NCBI GenBank assembly: GCA_028279445.1
Contig: JANQNT010000023.1
Span: 62,001 to 126,000 of the forward strand
Length of the DNA: 64,000 nucleotides
DNA from: Tepidamorphaceae bacterium
GTDB lineage: Bacteria > Pseudomonadota > Alphaproteobacteria > Rhizobiales > Tepidamorphaceae
Reading direction: 5' to 3'
The notes under the pieces are model-generated. The model was given only the letters and a program-made list of their open reading frames with translations, ran no database searches and was not told the DNA's origin. The translations under genes and the position numbers were made by a program. Positions 55,898 to 62,999 of this stretch are shown piece after piece (within the stretch, counting starts at the first letter, position 1; each line of letters opens with the position of its first letter).

Positions 55898-55914
55898 CTA
55901 GGGCCAGGACCCTA
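55898..55914. repeat. TA-bounded GGGTC motif, copy 5
   Basis: CTAGGGCCAGGACCCTA: the only copy with TA on both sides of the GGGNC...GACCC core. It lies between two convergent genes and overlaps the last codons of the acetyltransferase gene that ends at 55912. Confidence 0.65.
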
Positions 55915-56577
55915 ACGGTCGGCTGCGGAGAGCGCCGCCTTCTGCCTGCCTTGCGCATCGAAGTTGCCCGGATCGAGCCAGGCCTCGAAGCACGCCCTGA
56001 TGGCCGGCCATTCGCTGTCGAGGATCGAGAACCAGGCGGAATCCCGGTTCTTCCCCTTCACCACCATGTGCTGGCGGAACACGCCTTCGAAGGTGAAACC
56101 GTAGCGCAGCGCGGCGCGTTTTGAGCCTTGGTTGGCGTTGTTGCACTTCCACTCGTAACGGCGATAGCCAAGCTCGTCGAAGGCGTGGCGCATCAGCAGG
56201 AACTGCGCTTCCGTCGCCATCGGCGTCTTCTGCAGCGCCGGCGAATAGTTGATGTGACCGACCTCGATGACGCCCTGTTCGGGCGTGATGCGCATCAGGC
56301 TCGCCACGCCCAGCGCCTTGCCGGTGTCCCCCGCGATCACCGCGTGAAATAGCGGATCCTCGCCGAGATAAAGGCCCGCCGCGAAATCGAGAAAGGCCTC
56401 GCGGCCGGCAAACGGTCCGTAGGGAAGATAGTCCCAGATGGCACCGGCCTCATCCGCGCTGTAGGCCTCCCACAGGTCCTCGAAATGGTCCGGGGTGACC
56501 GGCTCGACCCGGCAGTAGTGGCCCTCGATCGGCGTTCGCGGCGGACGCGGACGCGGCAGATCCGGAATCGCCGTCAT
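55912..56577 (-). CDS. GNAT-family N-acetyltransferase (RimJ/RimL type)
   Basis: A 221-residue acetyltransferase of the long RimJ/RimL-like group: IEGHYCRVEPVTPDHFEDLW, YLPYGPFAGREAFLDFAAGL, KALGVASLMRITPEQGVIEV, GHINYSPALQKTPMATEAQF, LGYRRYEWKCNNANQGSKRA and FRQHMVVKGKNRDSAWFSIL. The GHI-x-YSP and TEAQFLLM stretches are typical of a clade often annotated as acetylating small amines or ribosomal proteins; the substrate is not established. Its ATG overlaps the stop of the upstream PEP mutase-family gene (ATGA). Confidence 0.88.
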   Translation of the reverse strand: MTAIPDLPRPRPPRTPIEGHYCRVEPVTPDHFEDLWEAYSADEAGAIWDYLPYGPFAGREAFLDFAAGLYLGEDPLFHAVIAGDTGKALGVASLMRITPEQGVIEVGHINYSPALQKTPMATEAQFLLMRHAFDELGYRRYEWKCNNANQGSKRAALRYGFTFEGVFRQHMVVKGKNRDSAWFSILDSEWPAIRACFEAWLDPGNFDAQGRQKAALSAADR

Positions 56578-57425
56578 TTCCCCCGGTCCTCGCGCGGCGA
56601 GTACAGGAACGGGTTGATCTCGTCGGCGCGGGCATTGGTGCGCACGAAGCCGAAGCTGCCTTCGCCAGCCAGCTCGGCGGCAGCGCGCATGAAACCGCCG
56701 ATGGCGGCGCGCACGAGCTGCGGCCCGAGGCTGACACGGCGCACCCCCAGCGATTCAAGCTCGTTGATCAGCAACGGATGGGGACCGATGCCGCCAAGCA
56801 CGTTGACCGGTGCTCCGCCATCGCGCACCAGGGTCGAAATCTGCTTCGCGTCGGTGATGCCGGGCGCGTAGATGACGTCGGCGCCGGCCTCCACGAAGCG
56901 CGGCAACCGCCGCATGATGGTGGCAAACGGATCGTCGAAATCCATCAGGAACGCCTCGCAGCGCGCGGTCAGCACGAAGGGCAGACCGGTCTCGTTGATT
57001 GCCGTGCGTGCTGCGATGATGCGTTCGATGGCCAGGTCGCCGTCATACAGCGGTATGAGCGGATCGCCGGTGGCATCCTCGATGGAGCAGCCGGCAAGCC
57101 CGGCATCGATCGCGTTCAGGACCGTCTCGCGCACATCGTTGGGATCGTCGCCGAAACCGTTCTCCAGATCGCCGTTGACCGGCAGGTCTGTCGCCTGCGC
57201 GATCATCGCGGCATGCTCAACGGCCATGTCGCGGGGAACCGCGCCCTCGCCGTCGCGCACGCCCTGGGCGAAGGACAGCGCCCAACTGGCGCTGGCGAGC
57301 GCCTTGAAACCCATCGAGCCGAGAATGCGGGTCGTGCCGATGTCCCAGGGGTTCGGCATGACGAAGAGACCGTCCTGCTGGTGCAGGTCCATGAATGCCT
57401 GACAGGCGTCGCGATCGGCCGGCAT
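56574..57425 (-). CDS. Isocitrate lyase/phosphoenolpyruvate mutase family protein
   Basis: A 283-residue TIM-barrel enzyme that cleaves or forms C-C or P-C bonds next to a carboxylate. The N-terminal stretch is FVMPNPWDIGTTRILGSMGF; the Mg-binding region is VNGDLENGFGDDPNDVRETV with Asp/Glu; AGCSIEDATGDPLIPLYDGD replaces the usual IEDQ motif; TARCEAFL has the conserved Arg. The catalytic KKCGH-type loop of isocitrate and methylisocitrate lyases is absent, placing it among the uncharacterised 2-methylisocitrate lyase/PEP mutase-like proteins, some being oxaloacetate decarboxylase-like. It is translationally coupled to the acetyltransferase. Confidence 0.85.
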   Translation of the reverse strand: MPADRDACQAFMDLHQQDGLFVMPNPWDIGTTRILGSMGFKALASASWALSFAQGVRDGEGAVPRDMAVEHAAMIAQATDLPVNGDLENGFGDDPNDVRETVLNAIDAGLAGCSIEDATGDPLIPLYDGDLAIERIIAARTAINETGLPFVLTARCEAFLMDFDDPFATIMRRLPRFVEAGADVIYAPGITDAKQISTLVRDGGAPVNVLGGIGPHPLLINELESLGVRRVSLGPQLVRAAIGGFMRAAAELAGEGSFGFVRTNARADEINPFLYSPREDRGK

Positions 57426-57499
57426 GGCTTTCCCCCAGGATTGTCCGCGGCGGTCGGCGCGACAGTGTCGCGCCCGTCACGCGGAGCATACGGACCCCT

Positions 57500-57545
57500 T
57501 AGGCTGTATCGACATTAGGCTGTATCGGCATTCAGGTTTCGGGTC
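57500..57545. mobile_element. Two adjacent fragments of MITE ends
   Basis: TA-GGCTGTATCGACAT is immediately followed by TA-GGCTGTATCGGCATTC and AGGTTTCGGGT. The first matches the terminal 14 nt of the MITE at 48886-49154; the second matches that element's right end, including sub-terminal bases, for about 27 nt. The preceding CGGACCCCT resembles the TA-GGGTC motif. No second inverted repeat is visible downstream, so these are solo ends left by insertion and deletion. Confidence 0.65.
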
Positions 57546-57695
57546 CTGCCGCAACGCTGCGGCAGTTCGCCGCCCGATTCAACACTCATTCGCGATAAGT
57601 GGGTATGCCGACAGGAACCAGCCTTGCAGGAATGCCGGTCGCCCACCACTGCGCCCGGCCGTATAGTCAGCCCGACGAGACTTGGGAGGATAGCA

Positions 57696-58139
57696 ATGAG
57701 CGATGAACCAGACCGCCGCGCCGGTGGGTGCCTGTGCGGCAAGGTGCGTTTCGAGATCACCCTGAGCGAGCCGGACTACAACATCTGTCACTGCGACATG
57801 TGCCGGCGCTGGGGCGCTGGCCCCTTCATGGCGGTGCACGGCCGCGGTGACGACGTGACCTGGCTGGAGGACGAGGGGCTTGCCTGGTTCCGGTCCAGCA
57901 AATGGGCGGAACGCGGTTTCTGCAGCAATTGCGGCGCCAGCCTGTTCTACCGCATGGCCGATCACCCGCAGATGATGCTGGTCGCCAGCATCGACTCTCT
58001 GGACGATGCATCGGGCATAGCGCTCGGACGCCATATCTATTGCGACGTTCAGCCCGAGCGCTACGCCTTCGCAGACGACACGCCGCGCGTGACCGAGGCG
58101 CAACTGATGGAAGAGCTGGGGATCACGCAGAGCCAATAG
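57696..58139 (+). CDS. GFA family zinc protein
   Basis: A 147-residue GFA/CENP-V-fold protein: RRAGGCLCGKVRFEITLSEP (CxC), NICHCDMCRRWGAGPFMAVH (CHCxxC, residues ~32-37) and ERGFCSNCGASLFYRMADH (CxxC). It differs from the first GFA protein in this window (3914-4342) mainly in its C-terminal half and is closer to the group with the CRRWGAGPF sequence. The function is unresolved; glutathione-dependent formaldehyde activation is not proven for this group. GGGAGGA upstream supports the ATG at 57696. Confidence 0.9.
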   Translation: MSDEPDRRAGGCLCGKVRFEITLSEPDYNICHCDMCRRWGAGPFMAVHGRGDDVTWLEDEGLAWFRSSKWAERGFCSNCGASLFYRMADHPQMMLVASIDSLDDASGIALGRHIYCDVQPERYAFADDTPRVTEAQLMEELGITQSQ

Positions 58140-58158
58140 GCCCTATGGACAGTCAGGT

Positions 58159-59487
58159 TTACTGCGTCGCCGGCCTGTAGCCCTCGGAACCTGTGGCCGC
58201 ATTCTCCTCGGCATCGGCGGGGACCGGATCGGCACCCTCCTCCGGCGTCTCGGTCGCCAGGGTACCAAACAGCAGCTCGGCGTCGGCAAAGCGCTTCGGC
58301 GCGACGAGGCGTATCTCGCTGCCCTGTACCTGGGTGATCGCCGGCGAGGCCCCGGTATTCTGTCCCTCGACGAAGCGCGTCCGGCCATAGGGCATGCCGT
58401 GGCCGTCGAACGTCGAGCCCGCCAGAGCGGCAATCACCGCCTGGCGATCGCGCCGACCTGCCTTGTCGATGGCATCGAGCAGCAGCCGTGTCGCATTGTA
58501 GGTCATGAAGACCTCGTGACCGTAGGGGATGTCGCGCTCGGCGGCGGCCTTTCGGCGCGCCGCCTGTGCCACGAAGCCCGCATCGTACCAATGCGCGCAG
58601 TCGACGATGCGCTCGGCGATGTCGGTGTGCTCGGAAACGAAGTTCGGGCTCGATGCGGCGCCACCGAACAACGAGGCGATCAGCCGTGGCGTCTTGCTGC
58701 TGCCCTTCACCGCGCGCACGGTGTTGGCATAGTCCTCGAAGTAGACTGCCGGCACCAGAATATCGGCGTCGACCTCTTCCACCCGGCGCACGATGGCGCG
58801 GAAATCGCTTATGTTGACGGCAGTGGGCAGGGTCTCGCGCACCTCAAGCCCGACCTGCCGGAAGACATCGCCCAGGCGCCGCTTGACACCCCGGCCGTAG
58901 GGCGCGTCGACATGAATGATCATCACCGAGCGGGCCGCCGGACCGATGTCGGCGAGCTTGTCGCCGAGCATGACGGCGGCTTGCGCATAGCCGGGACCCA
59001 GGCGGAAGGTGTTGGTCAGGCCACGGCGCACAATGCGGTCGGAAACCCCCACATCGACGCAAAAGGCAAGGCCGCGATCTGCGGCCGCCTGGCTGGCGGC
59101 GATGGCGATGCCGCTGGCATAGGCGCCCACGACGCCCAGGACGCCCGCGTCATCGAGCGTCGTGATCGGGGCAATCGCGCTTTCGGGGACCGACTGCACG
59201 TCGGCATTGACGGCCTCGACCTTGGCCCCGTCGAGACCTTCTAGGCCACCCTCGGCGTTGACGTCGGCAATCGCCATTTCCGCGCCGGCGCGGCACTGAC
59301 GGCCGGCATTGCCGTAAAAGCCCGACATGGGATGCAGCAGACCGATGCGCACCGGATCGGCCGCGCGGGCGCGCAGCACGAACGGTCCGGGCAGCGTCGC
59401 GGCGGCCAACGCAGCGCCGGCGCCAAGCGCAAAGGTGCGCCGGCTCGGGCGGTGCTTGTCAGGGCATGTCCGCTTCGCGGTCGACAT
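58159..59487 (-). CDS. ABC transporter substrate-binding protein (branched-chain amino acid/urea type), orphan
   Basis: A 442-residue periplasmic binding protein of the Peripla_BP_6 family with a Tat-type signal (RRTFALGAGAALAAATLPGP, cleavage near ARA-ADP). Typical features are VRIGLLHPMSGFYGNAGRQC, GAEMAIADVNAEGGLEGLDG, VLGVVGAYASGIAIAASQAA and VMIIHVDAPYGRGVKRRLGD. Ligands in the family are branched-chain amino acids, urea or amides, and aromatic acids. No permease or ATPase genes (livHMGF type) are adjacent, so it serves a distant transporter or acts as a sensor partner. The C-terminus is a low-complexity tail rich in Glu/Ala. Confidence 0.87.
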   Translation of the reverse strand: MSTAKRTCPDKHRPSRRTFALGAGAALAAATLPGPFVLRARAADPVRIGLLHPMSGFYGNAGRQCRAGAEMAIADVNAEGGLEGLDGAKVEAVNADVQSVPESAIAPITTLDDAGVLGVVGAYASGIAIAASQAAADRGLAFCVDVGVSDRIVRRGLTNTFRLGPGYAQAAVMLGDKLADIGPAARSVMIIHVDAPYGRGVKRRLGDVFRQVGLEVRETLPTAVNISDFRAIVRRVEEVDADILVPAVYFEDYANTVRAVKGSSKTPRLIASLFGGAASSPNFVSEHTDIAERIVDCAHWYDAGFVAQAARRKAAAERDIPYGHEVFMTYNATRLLLDAIDKAGRRDRQAVIAALAGSTFDGHGMPYGRTRFVEGQNTGASPAITQVQGSEIRLVAPKRFADAELLFGTLATETPEEGADPVPADAEENAATGSEGYRPATQ

Positions 59488-59582
59488 GGAATCACATGTA
59501 ACCGCTCGATTGAGTCGCGAAAAGGGCTGATCGCGTCACGATCAAGCGACGATATCGGGACGAAGGTGGCGGGATGGGAACC

Positions 59583-60356
59583 CTAAGCGACCGCCGATGT
59601 CGGGGCGAATGCAAGCTGTTCGAGCGCGCGCTCAAGCCGGTCGGCGCTGACCCTGAACAGCGGTGCCGGCACGCGCATGCCGGCGGGCACGTCGCCGATC
59701 TCGATACAGAAGGCAGCGCGGCGGCCGACGGTGGCCTCGACGATCCAGATATGCGGCTCCTGGGTCGCGGTCGCCACCACAACCCCCCGCGCGGCACGGC
59801 GCTGCATGCCGACGCCAAGATCGCCGAGCCGTTCGCGCAGTTCCGAACCGATGCGCCGATAGCGCGGTGCGTCGCCGGCGAACACCTGTACGTTCGGCCG
59901 GCCTCGGCGATAGCTTGCCGCGGCGGTCATGACGCGATCGATGATGGTGGCCGCTTGCGCCCCAAGGGCAAGGTCGTGCGGCAATGGCGCCCGGATGATG
60001 TCCGCCGGGCTACAGGGACGCTTGTAGTCGCGCACCGCCGCGTGCAGCCGATCCCCGATGAAGCCCGGCAAATCGCCGATCTCCAGCCAGTCGAACAGGC
60101 TCTCGCCGGTCTCCGACAGGACGCGGCCGCGCCAGACCCCGGCAAAATCTGTCTCGTCGGCCACGCGAGCCGGATCGCCATTGACATGGGCGCGACGGAT
60201 GCCGCCGCCGAGCAGCGCGTCGATCGCCTGCTTGTCCGCATCGCCGAGCCCGGCAAGCGGCACGCGGATCGGCGGACTTTCCGGATCAAAGGCGCGCAGC
60301 GTCCCCAGAGTGCGGGCCAGACAGGTTCGGCCAGCGTGCGTCAGGCCACCCGGCAT
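59583..60356 (-). CDS. HupH-like hydrogenase-expression family protein, orphan
   Basis: A 257-residue protein whose middle resembles the conserved C-terminal region of HupH/HyaF/HoxQ hydrogenase maturation factors: AIDALLGGGIRRAHVNGDPA then ADETDFAGVWRGRVLSETGE and DWLEIGDLPGFI, compared with the usual LGxGEVxa...GVWRvr...G...D.IEVG.vP pattern. A second, weaker unit is at the C-terminus (HIWIVEATVGRRAAFCIEIG, DVPAGM). No hydrogenase gene occurs in the window. The start is uncertain: ATG 60356 (MPGGLTHAGRTCLART) is used; a GTG at 60413 would add 19 residues. Membership in the family is likely; involvement with a hydrogenase is not shown. Confidence 0.6.
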   Translation of the reverse strand: MPGGLTHAGRTCLARTLGTLRAFDPESPPIRVPLAGLGDADKQAIDALLGGGIRRAHVNGDPARVADETDFAGVWRGRVLSETGESLFDWLEIGDLPGFIGDRLHAAVRDYKRPCSPADIIRAPLPHDLALGAQAATIIDRVMTAAASYRRGRPNVQVFAGDAPRYRRIGSELRERLGDLGVGMQRRAARGVVVATATQEPHIWIVEATVGRRAAFCIEIGDVPAGMRVPAPLFRVSADRLERALEQLAFAPTSAVA

Positions 60357-60581
60357 CGGCGACCCGTGCGGCCGTCCACCATGCCCGAAAGCCTGTTCTC
60401 GTATGAGTTTCACGGCGACCTTGCGCGCTTCCCGCCATCAACCCGGCGTGCTGCATGCGCGCCAGTGCGGCGATGGTTGCAAGGGTAATGACCCGATCAC
60501 AAGTGCATATGAGGGGAACTACGCAGGCGACCCGGAAAGCAAACGCCGATTATTTCCGGTCATGGACACAATCGTGGCCGG

Positions 60582-62033
60582 TCAGAAGCCGCCTCCGGTG
60601 CGGAATCCGCCCCCGCCCTTGCCCCGGCCGCCCTTGCGTCCGCCGAACCCGAAGCCACCCCCACTGCGGGAGCGACGGCGCGATTTCGGACGCAGGATGG
60701 GCCCCGATCCCGGCCCTGGAAAACCACGCCAGCCGAAATCGGAATCGGCCCGCGACCGGCGGCGGTGATGGCGCCTGATCTCGCGCCACATGCCGCTGCC
60801 CGACAGGACGCCCTGCAGAACTCCCATCAGCAGGCTCTTGAGCAGATCATCGCTCTCGAAATAGGAGCCGCCACCGTCGTAGCGCTCGCGGACATAGCGC
60901 GCGCGCACCGCTTCCAGATCGGCGCGGCGCCGATCCAGCGCGCCCAGCGCCTGACGGCGTTCCGACAGGTCCTGCTCAAGCTCGACAATATCCTCGTCGA
61001 TGTCATCGATCTCGTCGACGATCCGTTCGTCTTCCTCGGTCGCGGTGAGGCGCGCCTCGCGGTAGAGCGCACGCACATCCTGGCCGGTGAGATCGGCCGT
61101 CAGCGCCGAAAGCGCCTGCTGGTAGCCGCTATCATCGCCACGCACCAGCGTGCCGCGCTCGACCTCCAGCGCGTTGCGCTGTTCGGTCTCGGCCTCGATC
61201 TTGTCGTCGATCGCCGCGAGCCGCTTGCGCTGCTTGTCCAGTTCCGTCTCGCGCGCGCCAAGCGGGCTTGCCTTCGCCGCCTTGTCTTCAAGCCCGCGCA
61301 GGTTCTCCCGCGCCGTGTCGAGACGCGCATGGACCCGTTCGGCATGGTCCTTGAGGCGCTTTGGAAGCTCCAGCAGCATACGGTAGTTGACTGCGGCATC
61401 CATGTAGCCGATCAGCCGCGCCACCCAGCGGTCGAGAAAGCGGGTCAGCCCGCCGGACGCATACGCGTCGGTGCCGAACTTGCGCGCCCACAGATACATG
61501 AACAGCGGATCGGCCTCGTAGGGCTCGCCCTTCTCGGTGCGGTCGGCGGTGGCGATCTGCGCCTTGCGGTCGGCTTCGGCGACGGTGCGTTCGGCCGCTT
61601 CGGCCTCGGCAAGTGCCTGCTTGAAGGGGGTGGACTTGCGGAACGTCGTCTGGAAGGCGGCAAGTTCGCTGTCGTAGGCCTGCTCGATATCGGCCAGGGC
61701 GTCGGCGGCCTTGTCACGGCCGCGCGTCAGCCTGGCGCGGCGGGTGTCGCTCTTGGCGATCTCCTTCTCGATGCGGTCGAGCGCCTCGCCGTGTTCGGCG
61801 ACGAGATCCCGGGCGCGGCGTTCCGCACGGCCCAGCCGTTCGTCGAGTTCGCCCTGGCGCAGGGCGTCAAGCCGCACTTCGGCGAGTTTGCGGAACTGCT
61901 CGGCGCGCGCGGTCTGCATGCTGGCGATCGCGTCAGAGGTCTCGCGCACCCGCGCCGCCAGCGTCTTCTCCTCATCGCGCAAGTCGGCGATGGCCCGCTC
62001 GATCGATCTCAGCGCGTCGCGTCCCGACAGCAT
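60582..62033 (-). CDS. Coiled-coil protein with glycine/arginine-rich C-terminus
   Basis: A 483-residue soluble protein of unknown function. Residues ~1-165 and ~225-380 are strongly charged, with heptad-like Leu/Ala spacing (ALRSIERAIADLRDEEKTLA; DIDEDIVELEQDLSERRQAL) indicating long coiled coils. The centre (about 170-225: EADPLFMYLWARKFGTDAYA, RFLDRWVARLIGYMDAAVNY) looks globular. The last ~60 residues are rich in Gly, Arg and Phe (GGGFGFGGRKGGRGKGGGGF), unusual for a cytoplasmic protein and suggestive of nucleic-acid or membrane binding. It ends a three-gene cluster with the DUF6384-like and the TelA-like-context gene (gaps of 1-15 nt). Confidence 0.75.
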   Translation of the reverse strand: MLSGRDALRSIERAIADLRDEEKTLAARVRETSDAIASMQTARAEQFRKLAEVRLDALRQGELDERLGRAERRARDLVAEHGEALDRIEKEIAKSDTRRARLTRGRDKAADALADIEQAYDSELAAFQTTFRKSTPFKQALAEAEAAERTVAEADRKAQIATADRTEKGEPYEADPLFMYLWARKFGTDAYASGGLTRFLDRWVARLIGYMDAAVNYRMLLELPKRLKDHAERVHARLDTARENLRGLEDKAAKASPLGARETELDKQRKRLAAIDDKIEAETEQRNALEVERGTLVRGDDSGYQQALSALTADLTGQDVRALYREARLTATEEDERIVDEIDDIDEDIVELEQDLSERRQALGALDRRRADLEAVRARYVRERYDGGGSYFESDDLLKSLLMGVLQGVLSGSGMWREIRRHHRRRSRADSDFGWRGFPGPGSGPILRPKSRRRSRSGGGFGFGGRKGGRGKGGGGFRTGGGF

Positions 62034-62034
62034 C

Positions 62035-62985
62035 TCACCAGTCCGTAATCGTGCCGCCCATCACGGGCAGCAGGTATTCGGGTTCCAGGAAGCCGCGCCG
62101 CTTCTCGGCCACGCGGTTGTTCTGGATGATGCCGTCGTCGCGCTTGTCTGCGGCAACGCGGGCGAAAACGTTCTCGGCAACCCGCACGCCCCACTTGGTG
62201 ACCGGCTGCAGCGAGCCGTCTTCCTCGCTGCGCACGGTGACGGTGACCGGATTGCCGTCGCGGTCGAGCGCCTCGACGATCAGGTAGTGGTTCTGGGCGT
62301 CCGGATTGGCATCGGGGATGCGCCACACACCGCTGAGTTCGCCCGGCCGGGCAACGATGGTCATGGTGTATTCGGCAAGCAGCGTATCGCGCAGCGCAGT
62401 CAGGTCCGACACCGCCTTGCGGGCGGCCTCGGCGTCACCAGCGGCCAGCGCGCGCTCGCCATCGCTCATCAGCTCGACGGCGCGCGTGCGGGCCGCGTCG
62501 ACTTCGGCGATCTCTCCGATCTCCTCGCCCAGCGCGACGATGCGCGCCGGCAGGGTCTCGGCCATCTCCACACGCAGGGCTTCGGCGGCGCGTTCGCGCG
62601 GCCACACATAGCCCCACTGGTAGCCGCCCCAGGCGATGCCGACGAGCAACAGGACGGCGAGGACCACGCGCAGGATCGATCCGCGGCGCACGTAGGCGCG
62701 TGCCAGGCTGACCTGCAGGCCGGGCGCGGGCGGCGTGTAGACGAAGCGGTTTTCCTTCAGCGCACGCACGCCTTCAGCCAGGATGTCATCGGAAACGGCG
62801 ATGCCCTGGCCGCGATAGATGTCGCGCAGCCGCTCCACAAGTGCCGCATCGCGCGCGCCCTCGTTCAGCTCACGCTGCACGAGGTGCTCGCGGTGGCGCA
62901 GCGTGTCCACCACGTCCATCGCGAGCATGATGTCGTCGAGCGGCGCGGCCGCTTTGGCAGCTTCAGCCATGGGCGTATCCGGCAA
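62035..62985 (-). CDS. DUF6384-like membrane protein
   Basis: A 316-residue protein with a cytoplasmic N-terminal part (PLDDIMLAMDVVDTLRHREH; LRDIYRGQGIAVSDDILAEG; RFVYTPPAPGLQVSLARAYV), one transmembrane helix at about 104-122 (ILRVVLAVLLLVGIAWGGYQ), a helical periplasmic stretch, and a C-terminal beta-rich region (IVARPGELSGVWRIPDANPD; NHYLIVEALDRDGNPVTVTV; MGGTITDW). I associate the layout with DUF6384, on memory only. It lies in the middle of the coupled cluster: 15 nt after the upstream gene, 1 nt before the coiled-coil gene. The three products probably work together at the membrane. Confidence 0.75.
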   Translation of the reverse strand: MPDTPMAEAAKAAAPLDDIMLAMDVVDTLRHREHLVQRELNEGARDAALVERLRDIYRGQGIAVSDDILAEGVRALKENRFVYTPPAPGLQVSLARAYVRRGSILRVVLAVLLLVGIAWGGYQWGYVWPRERAAEALRVEMAETLPARIVALGEEIGEIAEVDAARTRAVELMSDGERALAAGDAEAARKAVSDLTALRDTLLAEYTMTIVARPGELSGVWRIPDANPDAQNHYLIVEALDRDGNPVTVTVRSEEDGSLQPVTKWGVRVAENVFARVAADKRDDGIIQNNRVAEKRRGFLEPEYLLPVMGGTITDW

Positions 62986-62999
62986 TCAGCAAACCGCGG

